Positions 55,707-64,000 of a stretch of 64,000 nt of DNA are shown here, piece by piece (position 1 is the stretch's first letter; each line of letters starts with the position of its first letter). The notes beneath the pieces are model-generated. The model was not told the DNA's origin, searched no databases, and saw only the letters and a program-made list of their open reading frames with translations. This DNA is from DATBAX01 sp963723765 (lineage in GTDB: Bacteria; Acidobacteriota; Terriglobia; Terriglobales; Acidobacteriaceae): assembly GCA_963723765.1 (NCBI GenBank), contig CAVRSD010000005.1, positions 1 to 64,000 of the forward strand. The letters run 5' to 3'. The translations under genes and the position numbers were made by a program.

Positions 55707-58277
55707 GTGGCCATTAAGCTTAAGATCCCGAAAAGTAAGAGCCCTCAGACCGGCGGGAGCAGATTTCTTCCCCGCGACCCCCTGATCAGAACCGCTCTTA
55801 TTGTGTTTCTCGTTCTGGCAGTCACCGTTGGCGGCGTTTTTTCCTATTACTACGTCAAGTATGACCGCATCATCGATGCGCGCTTCAAGGGACAAGTCTT
55901 CAGCAACTCCGCGAAGATTTACGCCATCCCGCGCAGTGTTCGCGTAGGCGAGAAAATCGACTCCAAAGAAATCGCTTCCCAACTGCGGCAGGCTGGATAT
56001 TCCGACAAGGATGGCGACTCGGTTATGGGCAGCTACCGTCTCCTAAAGGGTGGAATCGAGGTCGATCCCGGCTCGCAGTCCTATCACAGCCCGGAACCAG
56101 CCACCATCCATGTCACCGACGGGCAAGTGGACAGCATTACCGCCAAGTCCGGTGGTCTCGATGCCTACGAGCTTGAACCGCAACTCATCACTTCTCTGTT
56201 CGACGCCGAGCAGCGTTCCAAGCGCAAAGTCGTGAAGTACAACGACATGCCGAAAATACTGGTGGATGCCGTGGTCGCAATCGAAGACCGGCGCTTCTTT
56301 ACCCACAATGGCGTGAATTTTCTCCGCATGGCGGAAGCCACCTGGATTGATGTTACCCGCCAGCGTCACGAGCAGGGCGGTTCCACGCTCACCATGCAAC
56401 TTTCTCGCGGTTTTTTTCTTTCGCCGGAAAAAACCGTCAAGCGCAAGCTGATCGAAATGTTGATCGCATTGGAGCTTGAGCAAAAATTCAGCAAGCAGCA
56501 GATTTTCGAGTTCTATGGAAACTGGGTGGATTTGGGACAGCGCGGTTCGTTTTCCATCAGTGGCTTCGCCGAAGCCTCTCGCGACTATTTCAATAAAGAT
56601 TTGAAAGACATTACCCTGCCGGAAGCGGCCTTACTGGCAGGCATCATCCAACGGCCAAGCTACTTGTCGCCATACCGTCATCCCGAGCGTGCACTCGAAC
56701 GCCGCAACCTGGTACTGGACAGCATGGTCGAGACCCATGCCATTTCTCCCTCCGACGCGGAAAAAGCAAAAGCTGTGCCGTTGAAACTCGCGCCGCCGAA
56801 TGTCGAGGCGAGCGATGCGCCATATTTCGTCGATCTCGTCCGCGATACTTTGATCAGCAAGCTGGACGAGCGGCAGATGAACGACCAGACTTACCGCATC
56901 TACACCACGCTTGATCCCGACCTACAGAAAGCCGCCGCGCAAGCAGTCGAAATCGGAATGAAGCTGGTGGACGATCAGGTCACCAAACAGCGTACCAAGC
57001 GGGTCAAAGTCGGGAGCAAATACGAAACCAAAGTGCAGCCGGGCCCACAGGCGCAGGTGGCCATGGTCGTCCTCGATCCGCATACCGGAGAAGTTCTCGC
57101 GCTGGTGGGTGGAAGGAATTACGCCGTCAGCCAACTCGATCATGCTAACGCCAAGCGCCCCACGGGATCGATCTTCAAACCGTTCGTTTACGCTGCCGCA
57201 GTCAACACGGCCCTTGACGGGAGTAATCCAGTGTTCACTCCGGCATCCATAGTTTCGGACCAACCGAGCACATTCGCCTACGGCGACCAGATCTATGAGC
57301 CACGCAACTACAAAGAGGAATACCACGGAGATGTGACGGCGCGTTATGCGCTGGCTATGTCGTTGAACAATGCGACCGTCAAGCTAGCCGAAGAAGTGGG
57401 CTACGACAAAGTGGCGGAACTGGCCAAAGCTGCCGGGATCTCATCTGTAAAGGCGACTCCCGCCATGGCGTTGGGCGCCTACGACGCCACTCCGCTGGAC
57501 ATGGCCGCTGCTTACACTGCGTTTGCCAACTCGGGTGTGCGCATTTCGCCGACCATGATCAACTCAGTGCGCAGCGCGAATGGCGACATCATCATGGATT
57601 TCAAGCCTGAACAACGCCAGGTTCTCGACCCTCGAATCGCCTACGTCATGACCGACATGATGGAAAGCGTGCTGAATTTCGGAACGGCTTTCGAAGTCCG
57701 GCAACGCGGCTTTACGTCGCCCGCAGCAGGTAAAACGGGTACCTCCCACGACGGCTGGTTCGCAGGTTACACCAGCAATCTGCTCTGTATTGTGTGGGTT
57801 GGCTATGATGACTACAGCGATATCCGATTGAGTGGCGCTCAGACCGCCGCCCCCATCTGGGCCGAATTCATGAAGAAGGCGGTCGCCCTCCCGCAATACT
57901 CGAATGTGAAGGATTTCACCCAGCCGCCTGGGGTGGTGGACGTCCAACTGGACAAGACCACCAATCTTCTGGCTACGCCGGCATGTCCCGAAACTTACAA
58001 TGCCGCCTTCGTTGTCGGCACTGAACCTTCGACCACCTGCGAGCAAGGCACCGGAGCAAAAGGGATCTTTTCCCGCATTTTTGGCCTGGGCAGCGATAAG
58101 GCCCTCCCGCCTCCGGCAGCAGCCCAACCGGGGGTCGCAACCGCCGCACCAGGGGGCGAACCAGACCCCAAAAAGAAAAAAGGGATTTTAGGCAAAATTG
58201 CGGGTATCTTTAAAGACGACAAAACTGCGGACCCTCCGCCCAAACCGCCGGACAACAACGGGAACGTCCCCCATTGA
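55707..58277 (+). CDS. Class A penicillin-binding protein (PBP1A type)
   Basis: 856 residues starting at GTG 55707, just before the basic N-terminus and membrane helix (about 28-48). The glycosyltransferase 51 domain (about 155-345) has the catalytic Glu193 in EDRRFF and GGSTLTMQLSR. The transpeptidase domain (about 445-760) has Ser488 in TGSIFK, SLNN and K676 in GKTGTS. It polymerises glycan strands and crosslinks peptides in the periplasm. The Pro/Lys-rich tail after about 790 (DPKKKKGILGK) is probably cytoplasm-facing only if a second membrane segment exists, which I do not see. A UB2H-like region may lie between anchor and GT51. Confidence 0.94.
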   Translation: MAIKLKIPKSKSPQTGGSRFLPRDPLIRTALIVFLVLAVTVGGVFSYYYVKYDRIIDARFKGQVFSNSAKIYAIPRSVRVGEKIDSKEIASQLRQAGYSDKDGDSVMGSYRLLKGGIEVDPGSQSYHSPEPATIHVTDGQVDSITAKSGGLDAYELEPQLITSLFDAEQRSKRKVVKYNDMPKILVDAVVAIEDRRFFTHNGVNFLRMAEATWIDVTRQRHEQGGSTLTMQLSRGFFLSPEKTVKRKLIEMLIALELEQKFSKQQIFEFYGNWVDLGQRGSFSISGFAEASRDYFNKDLKDITLPEAALLAGIIQRPSYLSPYRHPERALERRNLVLDSMVETHAISPSDAEKAKAVPLKLAPPNVEASDAPYFVDLVRDTLISKLDERQMNDQTYRIYTTLDPDLQKAAAQAVEIGMKLVDDQVTKQRTKRVKVGSKYETKVQPGPQAQVAMVVLDPHTGEVLALVGGRNYAVSQLDHANAKRPTGSIFKPFVYAAAVNTALDGSNPVFTPASIVSDQPSTFAYGDQIYEPRNYKEEYHGDVTARYALAMSLNNATVKLAEEVGYDKVAELAKAAGISSVKATPAMALGAYDATPLDMAAAYTAFANSGVRISPTMINSVRSANGDIIMDFKPEQRQVLDPRIAYVMTDMMESVLNFGTAFEVRQRGFTSPAAGKTGTSHDGWFAGYTSNLLCIVWVGYDDYSDIRLSGAQTAAPIWAEFMKKAVALPQYSNVKDFTQPPGVVDVQLDKTTNLLATPACPETYNAAFVVGTEPSTTCEQGTGAKGIFSRIFGLGSDKALPPPAAAQPGVATAAPGGEPDPKKKKGILGKIAGIFKDDKTADPPPKPPDNNGNVPH

Positions 58278-58339
58278 CCAACCGCTAATTGTCCGAAAGC
58301 GGCGTCGAGCAGAGAGTTTCGCCTGCTGGAGGTGAGTTT

Positions 58340-59170
58340 ATGCGCTGGCCATCTCTCCTTTGCTTTTCGGTTTATGCTTTTGTTTACTCTCCCTGTTTCG
58401 CCCTTCCCATTCCAACCGCAGTGCAGACGCAAAGCCCTCCTGCGGACCAGGTACAGATCGCGCCGCCGCTGCGTCGCACCGAGGCGCCTTCACCGACTGC
58501 CTCGGTCGAGGAGTTGGAAAACCGCGGTGACGAGCTGCGTACCGAAAAATCCTACTTCGACGCCCTTGACTACTACCGGGCCGCATTGGCCAAGAAACCC
58601 AACAGTCCCCAGATTTACAACAAAGCTGGGATTGCCGAGCTGATGACGCAGCACTTTCGCGATGCCCAGAAGAGTTTTGAACGGGCCATCCACGGTGATC
58701 GCGCTTACGCCGATGCCTACAATAATTTGGGAGTGATTGAATACGAAGCCAAAAAATACAGCAAAGCTATTAAGCGATACCGGCAAGCAATCCAACTCCA
58801 GGCAGCATCCGCTTCGTTCTTCAGCAATCTGGGAGCAGCCTACTTCGCCGAGAAGAACTACGAGGATGCCAGCACGGCGTATGCTCACGCATTACAGCTC
58901 GATCCGAATGTGTTCGACCGAACTTCGCATAGTGGAGTTTCGGCGCAGTTGGCGTCCCCGGCGGACCGGGCCCACTATGACTACGTATTGGCCAAACTCT
59001 ACGCGCAAATCGGCAGCGCGGAACGATCCTTGGAGTACTTAAAGAAGGCCATGGAAGAGGGTTACAAGAACGTCAACGACGTGTACAAGGATCCTGAGTT
59101 CGCCATGTTGCGCAAGGACTCCCGCTTTACTGAGTTAATGGCAGCCAAACCTCCGTCAATCCCGGAATAA
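58340..59170 (+). CDS. Exported TPR-repeat protein
   Basis: 276 residues from ATG 58340, with GGAGGT six bases before it; the open frame starts earlier at a TTG without ribosome site. A signal peptide (about 1-27, SPCFALPIP) and short linker precede at least four tetratricopeptide repeats (about 60-250): ALDYYRAALAKKPN, ARKSF-like AQKSFERAIHGD, AIKRYRQAIQLQ and ASTAYAHALQLDPN. TPR arrays bind partner proteins; none is identifiable. It lies 62 bases after the PBP gene and could be cotranscribed. Confidence 0.87.
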   Translation: MRWPSLLCFSVYAFVYSPCFALPIPTAVQTQSPPADQVQIAPPLRRTEAPSPTASVEELENRGDELRTEKSYFDALDYYRAALAKKPNSPQIYNKAGIAELMTQHFRDAQKSFERAIHGDRAYADAYNNLGVIEYEAKKYSKAIKRYRQAIQLQAASASFFSNLGAAYFAEKNYEDASTAYAHALQLDPNVFDRTSHSGVSAQLASPADRAHYDYVLAKLYAQIGSAERSLEYLKKAMEEGYKNVNDVYKDPEFAMLRKDSRFTELMAAKPPSIPE

Positions 59171-59447
59171 GGTTAATCTTTGGAACTTTACAAAACTTTA
59201 CAATCAAGCACGCAACTTTTATTCATGGATTGGGTTCCGAATAGGCACATGCTCCTGAAAACACAGGGTGAGTAAGGAGAAACGGTAGCCCATCGGATGT
59301 CGACCCGAGCACGCCCCAAGCAGACATCCGGTGGGTTTTTAGTTTCAGGCGCTTAGCGGTTAGCACCTAGCATTTGGCCCGTCCAATTAGATTGAAGTCC
59401 TCGAGGCGCGCCGCTTGCGCGATCCTGAATGGCTAAATGCCACCGCA
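59171..59447. other. Intergenic region with hairpin and 7-bp repeats
   Basis: Between the TPR gene and the kdsC remnant. It holds the terminator-like hairpin at 59289-59340 and three 7-base repeats (CTTAGCG, GTTAGCA, CCTAGCA) at 59352-59372. No gene. Confidence 0.5.
59289..59340 (+). terminator. Strong hairpin plus T-run
   Basis: CCCATCGGATGTC (59289-59301) pairs along 13 bases, with one G-T wobble, with GACATCCGGTGGG (59323-59335), followed by five T. It would end transcription from the TPR gene, or of an RNA starting in the 120 bases between them. Confidence 0.6.
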
Positions 59448-59685
59448 CTAAGTGCTGGTTTTCCTGCTTCTCTCCCCGATATATTTTTCCGTAATCTCTT
59501 TCAGTTTCCCTTGCGCCCTCAAAATGTATTCCACTGTATCGCGCAGCGCTCCATCCCCTCCGGAGTTTGGCGTCACCCAATGAGCTTCTTCTTTGACTTG
59601 ATCGCGGGCATTGGCCACCGCGATAGCCAGTCCGCAATTATGCATCACCGGGAAGTTTGATTTTTCGAGCGCGTTTCTTGGACAT
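59448..59685 (-). pseudogene. kdsC: kdsC remnant with internal deletion
   Basis: Kdo-8-phosphate phosphatase that looks to have lost its middle. The minus strand from 59685 reads MSKKRARKIKL, a typical KdsC N-terminus, for about ten codons. At about 59656 it joins, in another frame, the C-terminal part NFPVMHNCGLAIAVANA...DGALRDTVEYILRAQGK, ending at 59448. The HAD nucleophile motif DxDGVLTD and about 100 central residues are missing, so no active phosphatase can be made. Recognition rests on these two ends alone. Kdo synthesis would need another phosphatase elsewhere. Confidence 0.7.
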
Positions 59686-60395
59686 GAGCGGATTTTAGCA
59701 TTGGGTTCGCGCGGCAATTTCTCTCTGTCCATTCGCGGACGAAAAATTCTGGGTTCGGACAGATCTGAGGTTTGAAATTGAATTGCATAGTTCTATCTAT
59801 AAGTCCGACAGCACCTTTGTAATGAAGGGCCTTGGCATGCGAAGTGCCTTAGAGAGATCAGACTCACGTTCGAGCCTGAGTCGCGTCCAACACGTGGTAT
59901 AGCGCATTTAACGAGAAGATGACACTTGTCACCAGAACTGCGTGACGATTACTACTGGCCCATTCATTTGAACTCGACGAAGATGGGTTTAGTTTCAGAT
60001 TGCGACATGAGGCATAACAAACAACAGATGTTCAACTCGATGTATTCCGCAGCGCAGGAACTTTGCGTTTCTACAAAGCGTATCAATCGGTAAGCGATCG
60101 ATGAGCAAGGCATCACTAGAAGCACCACTGGTAATGGAACGCGGAATCGAATGATTCGATTGCTGGGAAAAAATAGTCAGGGGTTAAAGGGACTGCATTC
60201 ACTTCTTGGTTTGGTCGCCTAGATGAAGACAGCCCCCGAGCAGAAAGCACATGGCTTTGCGGCCTGGGCCTCTTTCGTTTTAACCCCGAGGCGAGATTCT
60301 AGGCCTTTCTGGAAGAAACGCAAGTTCTTCCATCAAGGCATCGGGCCGCGCATGAACTGAGGTTCCGACAGCGGTCGGAAAGAAAGAAGAATCAC
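59686..60395. other. Intergenic region, 710 bp, no gene seen
   Basis: The longest gap of the window. I find no open frame with family features, tRNA or known riboswitch. A weak inverted pair GACTCA/TGAGTC lies at 59861-59882. A hairpin at 60363-60380 precedes the next start. Some of the space may be decayed sequence left with the kdsC remnant. Confidence 0.5.
60363..60380 (+). promoter_or_regulatory. Hairpin in leader of gene 60396
   Basis: TTCCGAC (60363-60369) and GTCGGAA (60374-60380) form a perfect seven-base stem with an AGCG loop, 15 bases before the start codon. It may protect the message 5' end or control access to the purine-rich ribosome site that follows. Confidence 0.35.
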
Positions 60396-60785
60396 ATGAA
60401 AACTTCAATAATTTCCAAAAGCCTGATGTTAGGTATCGCCCTGTTCCTCGCAACAAGTGCGTTCGCGGCAGAGAAGGCCTCGCTGGAGTTCGCTAATCGT
60501 GTAAGCGTAGGTAATACTCAACTGCAACCCGGCGAGTACAAAGTGCAATGGGATGGGAATGGTCCGAATGTCGAACTGACTATCATCAAGAACGGATCGG
60601 TGATGGCTAAAGTCCCGGCGAAACGAATTGATGTGAAACGCGCTGCCGTGAGCAACACAACCCAACTGAAGAACAACTCAGATGGCAGCCAGTCACTCTC
60701 GCAGATCCAGTTCAGCGGCAAGAAATTCGCTTTTGAAATTGGCGGCGATTCCGCCCAGGCGGAAGCCGCCGGCAGCACAAAGTAA
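60396..60785 (+). CDS. Small exported protein, unknown function
   Basis: 129 residues: signal peptide (about 1-24, SAFAAEK), then a beta-rich domain of about 100 residues with LQPGEYKVQWDGNGPN and IQFSGKKFAFE. Proteins of this size and shape are common in Acidobacteriota and appear to be small beta-sandwich periplasmic proteins; no function is known. A long leader with a hairpin and a clean terminator 25 bases after the stop suggest a well-expressed single-gene transcript. Confidence 0.75.
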   Translation: MKTSIISKSLMLGIALFLATSAFAAEKASLEFANRVSVGNTQLQPGEYKVQWDGNGPNVELTIIKNGSVMAKVPAKRIDVKRAAVSNTTQLKNNSDGSQSLSQIQFSGKKFAFEIGGDSAQAEAAGSTK

Positions 60786-60809
60786 TACTTGCCACCTTCA
60801 TCAGCCAAT

Positions 60810-60834
60810 GGGGAGCTAACGCTCCCCTTTTTTT
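60810..60834 (+). terminator. Rho-independent terminator
   Basis: GGGGAGC (60810-60816) and GCTCCCC (60821-60827) form a perfect seven-base stem with loop TAAC, followed by seven T. It closes the transcript of the small exported protein. Confidence 0.9.
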
Positions 60835-60937
60835 GCCATCAGAAATCCCACTCTTCGCACCTGACTAACCAAACCCCAGACCTCGACCGCCTCTGCAAGA
60901 ATGCCGGATTGGATCGTTCTAAAGTGGAGGTTTTACC

Positions 60938-61687
60938 ATGAAAATGGCCATCTGGCTCTTGACAACGTTCCTACTGTTCTCCCTCTCTGCCCGTGCACAA
61001 ACTCCAGAATTAAAGTTCATCGCCGATACCCTGGTGGTTCAGGCGGATGGTACATATGAAGCTGATCCCGATCTGGCCACCGTCACATTCCAGATTTTCT
61101 CTCAGGAAAAAGAAATAAAACAGGCATACGATGCTGCCGCTCAGTCCATGCAGCGAATCGTCGATTTGGCTGGCCGGAACAACCTCCAAAAAGAAGACAT
61201 TTCGACAGGTGTTCTCACCGTGGCCCCCGTTTATGAAGGAGATCGAAAGAAGCGGGCGCGTTCGTATTACGTGCAGGGACAAATCGTTTTGCGAGTTCGG
61301 GATTTTACCCGTATCGCACCCATACTCGATGGTTCGGTGGAGGATGGAGTCGCTGATTTTCGCTCACTCACTTATTCTTTAGCCGATGAAGAGTCGGCTA
61401 AAAAACAGGCAGTCGCCGAAGCCATGCGCCGCGCCATCGGTCGAGCCAGCATTGCGTTGGAACAAAAAGGGCAAAAGTTGGGCACGTTGCGATATATGAG
61501 TCTGGACGTGAAGCAGTTAGTGGGAGTAGCTCAACTAGAAACATCAGAGCTCTATTCGACTGAGGAGTTATCCAGTCTGGACAAGGCAGGGCGTAATAAA
61601 TTGGCGCCACCGCCCCCGCCACCACCACAGCGTCCTGAGAAGATCACGGTCAGCGCCACCGTACAGTGCGCGTTCCAGATTCAGTAG
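60938..61687 (+). CDS. Exported SIMPL (DUF541) domain protein
   Basis: 249 residues: signal peptide (about 1-21, SARAQTP), then the SIMPL/DUF541 domain: ADPDLATVTFQIFSQEK near the start, NNLQKEDISTGVLTVAPVY in the middle, and AVAEAMRRAIGRASIAL before the last strands. The end has seven consecutive Pro and then EKITVSATVQCAFQI. Family members (such as YggE) are periplasmic and linked to stress tolerance, but the mechanism is unknown. It is a single gene about 100 bases after the terminator. Confidence 0.88.
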   Translation: MKMAIWLLTTFLLFSLSARAQTPELKFIADTLVVQADGTYEADPDLATVTFQIFSQEKEIKQAYDAAAQSMQRIVDLAGRNNLQKEDISTGVLTVAPVYEGDRKKRARSYYVQGQIVLRVRDFTRIAPILDGSVEDGVADFRSLTYSLADEESAKKQAVAEAMRRAIGRASIALEQKGQKLGTLRYMSLDVKQLVGVAQLETSELYSTEELSSLDKAGRNKLAPPPPPPPQRPEKITVSATVQCAFQIQ

Positions 61688-61805
61688 GCTAGCTCTAAGG
61701 ATTGGAAGAAAACTACCCTAATTAATTATGGGATGCAGTGTTAGGACACTACCGGGCTAGGCGAACGTTTTACGAAACATTGTATTTCCATTTAGAATAT
61801 CTTAG

Positions 61806-64000
61806 ATGTCTCTCCCGGCCTCACCCCTCGCCGTTCCCGCGCTCGATTGGGCTCATCCGCTCGTCCGCGAGTGGTTCATTCAGCGCTTCGGCACGCCCAC
61901 GGAGCCCCAGGAACAGGGATGGCCGCACATCCTGGCAGGCCACACCACGCTCATTTCGGCTCCGACCGGATCGGGCAAAACTCTCGCGGCATTCCTCGCT
62001 TGCATTGATCGCCTGGTGCGAAAAGCTCTCGCAGGTGATTTGCAGTACCGCACCGAAGTTCTCTACATCTCGCCCTTGAAAGCTCTGGGCAACGACATCC
62101 AGAAAAACCTTGAAGTGCCGTTAGGCGAAATTTTGCAGATGGCCGGTGAGCGTGGTTTGATGATGCCGCAGATCCGCACCGCCGTCCGCACCGGCGACAC
62201 GCTCATGTCCGAGCGCCGCGCTATGTTGAAGCGGCCGCCACATATTCTGGTCACCACACCAGAATCGTTCTACATTCTTTTGACGGCCGAAAAAAGCCGG
62301 GCCATTCTGCGCGATGTTGAAACCGTGATCGTGGACGAAATCCACGCTGTCGCCGACGACAAACGCGGCGCTCATCTGACGTTATCCTTAGAACGCCTCG
62401 AAGCGCTGACCATTCGTCCGCCCGTCCGCATTGGCCTTTCCGCCACCCAGAAACCCATTGAAGAAGTCGCACACTTTCTCACCGGCAATGGCCGTCCCGA
62501 TCCAGTCATCGTCAACGTTGGCCACAAACGCCAGCTTGACCTTGCCGTCGAAGTTCCCGCGACTCAACTCGGTCCCATCGCCAGCAACGAAATGTGGGAC
62601 GAAATTTACAATCGCATCGTCGAACTGGTCGAGACCCATCGTTCGACGCTGGTCTTCGTCAACACCCGTCGACTCTCGGAACGTATCTCGCATCATCTGG
62701 GCGAACGCCTCGGTGAAGAAAACGTCGCCGCCCACCACGGCAGTCTTTCCCGCAAGCTGCGCCTCGCCGCCGAAAACAAACTCAAAGAGGGCCAAGTTAA
62801 AGTTCTGGTCGCAACTGCATCTCTCGAACTGGGAATCGATATCGGCACCGTCGATCTGGTTGTCCAAATCAGTTCCCCGCGCGCCATTGCCGTTGCCCTG
62901 CAACGTGTCGGACGATCCGGTCACTGGCGCGGCGCCATCCCCAAGGGCCGATTCTTCGCCACCACCCGCGACGATCTGTTCGAATGCGCAGCGCTGGTCC
63001 AGTCGATCAAGCACGGCGACCTCGACCGCCTGATCATTCCTGAATCGCCGCTCGACATTCTGGCCCAGCAAATCGTGGCTATGTGCGCCGTGGAAGAATG
63101 GGACGACGATGCTCTCTTTGCATTGGTCCGCCGCGCTAGTCCTTATCGTAATCTCTCGCGCGAGACTTACGAATCCGTCCTCGAAATGCTCTCGGAAGGA
63201 ATCGCCGCCCGCCGTGGCCGCTACGGCGCATACATTCATCGCGATCAGGTAAATCACAAGCTCCGCGCCCGTCGTGGAAGCCGTCTGGCCGCCATCACCA
63301 GCGGCGGCGCCATTCCGGAGACCGCTCTTTTCACCGTGGTAGCCCAGCCGGAAGGAATCGTCGTCGGCACGCTTGACGAAGATTTCGCCGTCGAGAGCAA
63401 TGCCGGCGACATCATGCTCCTCGGCAACACTTCCTGGCGCATCCGGCGCGTGGAGGGAAAATCCGGACGCGTCCTGGTCGAGGATGCTCACGGTGCAGCG
63501 CCCACGGTCCCCTTCTGGCGCGGCGAAGCTCCGGCTCGTACGCAGGAGCTTTCCGCCAACATCGCCGAGCTTCGCCAGCAAATCAGCGACCGCCTCGCGA
63601 AAACTTCGCCCGTCGGAGTCTCCCAAAATATTCCTGAGGTTGCAGCAACTGTCGCATGGCTCAAGGAAGAATGCGGTCTGGACGACTCCGGCGCTGAGCA
63701 AGCCATCGAATACATCCTGCAAGGCCGCGCCGTACTGGGTGCCGTTCCCACTCAACACGTAGTCATCGCCGAACGTTTCTTCGACGAAGCCGGCGGCATG
63801 CAGCTCATCATTCACGCACCTTTTGGCGGACGCATTAACAAAGCCTGGGGATTGGCTCTGCGCAAGCGTTTCTGCCGCAGCTTCAACTTTGAGCTGCAAG
63901 CAGCCGCTACCGATAATGGCCTGAACATTGCTCTGGCCGAGCAACACAGCTTCCCGCTCGCCGACGTATTCCATTTCCTCAACGCGGACACCGTGCAACC
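61806..64000 (+). CDS. Lhr-type ATP-dependent helicase, 3' partial
   Basis: The frame from ATG 61806 is open to the window end (731 codons), so the gene continues outside. Superfamily 2 helicase of the Lhr (large helicase-related) family. Walker A APTGSGKT is at 52-59, the DEIH box at 177-180 and SAT at 212-214; later motifs include VFVNTRR, GSLS, VATASLELGID and QRVGRSG. The following Lhr-core region (winged-helix and beta-sheet domain, after about 400) has begun. Full-length Lhr proteins reach about 900 residues (core) or 1500 (long form); which applies here is unseen. They act in DNA or RNA remodelling and repair. Confidence 0.95.
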   Translation, partial: MSLPASPLAVPALDWAHPLVREWFIQRFGTPTEPQEQGWPHILAGHTTLISAPTGSGKTLAAFLACIDRLVRKALAGDLQYRTEVLYISPLKALGNDIQKNLEVPLGEILQMAGERGLMMPQIRTAVRTGDTLMSERRAMLKRPPHILVTTPESFYILLTAEKSRAILRDVETVIVDEIHAVADDKRGAHLTLSLERLEALTIRPPVRIGLSATQKPIEEVAHFLTGNGRPDPVIVNVGHKRQLDLAVEVPATQLGPIASNEMWDEIYNRIVELVETHRSTLVFVNTRRLSERISHHLGERLGEENVAAHHGSLSRKLRLAAENKLKEGQVKVLVATASLELGIDIGTVDLVVQISSPRAIAVALQRVGRSGHWRGAIPKGRFFATTRDDLFECAALVQSIKHGDLDRLIIPESPLDILAQQIVAMCAVEEWDDDALFALVRRASPYRNLSRETYESVLEMLSEGIAARRGRYGAYIHRDQVNHKLRARRGSRLAAITSGGAIPETALFTVVAQPEGIVVGTLDEDFAVESNAGDIMLLGNTSWRIRRVEGKSGRVLVEDAHGAAPTVPFWRGEAPARTQELSANIAELRQQISDRLAKTSPVGVSQNIPEVAATVAWLKEECGLDDSGAEQAIEYILQGRAVLGAVPTQHVVIAERFFDEAGGMQLIIHAPFGGRINKAWGLALRKRFCRSFNFELQAAATDNGLNIALAEQHSFPLADVFHFLNADTVQ

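Noticed and set aside
60220..60330. Cyclic di-GMP or cobalamin riboswitch before gene 60396
   Set aside because: A few words look similar (GCACATGGC), but the GCAAA-containing core and required pairings are absent.
62388..63998. Long open frame on the minus strand opposite lhr
   Set aside because: It is antisense to a well-supported helicase and has no family features.

Overview
The window reads as chromosomal DNA of an Acidobacteriota bacterium, probably of the Terriglobia/Koribacter type. The reasons are an inference from family content: Ser/Thr kinases ending in PD40-type beta-propellers, SBBP-repeat and DUF11 surface proteins, a DUF1800/DUF1501 pair, DUF3857/transglutaminase-like exported proteins, orphan and two-component sigma-54 activators, and dispersed short inverted repeats of types common in that phylum. 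There is no insertion sequence, phage or CRISPR array, and most genes are ordinary chromosomal ones. Both window ends cut genes: a short-chain dehydrogenase at the left and an Lhr-type helicase at the right.

Layout. 1-8.5 kb is regulatory: SDR (partial), PAS-PAS-PP2C phosphatase behind a sigma-28-like promoter, tRNA-Arg(CCG), a flavin monooxygenase, an orphan sigma-54 activator and a PilZ protein (both frameshifted), and a soluble histidine kinase/NtrC-type regulator pair. 8.6-16 kb has two overlapping DUF3857/transglutaminase-like exported proteins, one lacking the catalytic Cys, and a large SBBP-repeat protein (frameshifted). 16.4-21 kb holds a PilZ protein and the cytochrome c maturation genes ccmA (frameshifted), ccmB, ccmC, a 47-residue ccmD and ccmE, with a methyltransferase on the other strand between ccmE and ccmA. 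21-32 kb is mostly metabolic: inorganic pyrophosphatase, a K+-channel-like protein, a Gfo/Idh/MocA oxidoreductase, kdsA, pyrG, a PLP decarboxylase, a methyltransferase and proB-proA. 32-47 kb is dominated by exported and signalling proteins: DUF1501/DUF1800, two divergent kinase-propeller paralogues, a lactonase, an M28 peptidase and unknown membrane or exported proteins. 47-64 kb has thiC, an M13 peptidase, kpsF/kdsD, proS, a DUF4845-like protein, a class A penicillin-binding protein, a TPR protein, an apparently internally deleted kdsC remnant, a small exported protein, a SIMPL protein and lhr.

How genes work together. ccmABCDE export and handle heme for c-type cytochrome assembly; CcmE carries the CxxxY variant heme-binding motif. 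kdsA, kpsF and the kdsC remnant belong to Kdo synthesis for lipopolysaccharide. proB and proA perform the first two steps of proline synthesis. The kinase/NtrC pair at 6.2-8.5 kb probably controls sigma-54 promoters and has repeated TGACAC half-sites in front of it.

The main caution is that four genes in the first 20 kb (4346, 5404-5412, 14413-14431, 19100-19106) each carry a single-base frameshift, whereas I saw none in the remaining 44 kb. Sequencing or assembly indels must be excluded before reading these as real gene decay.
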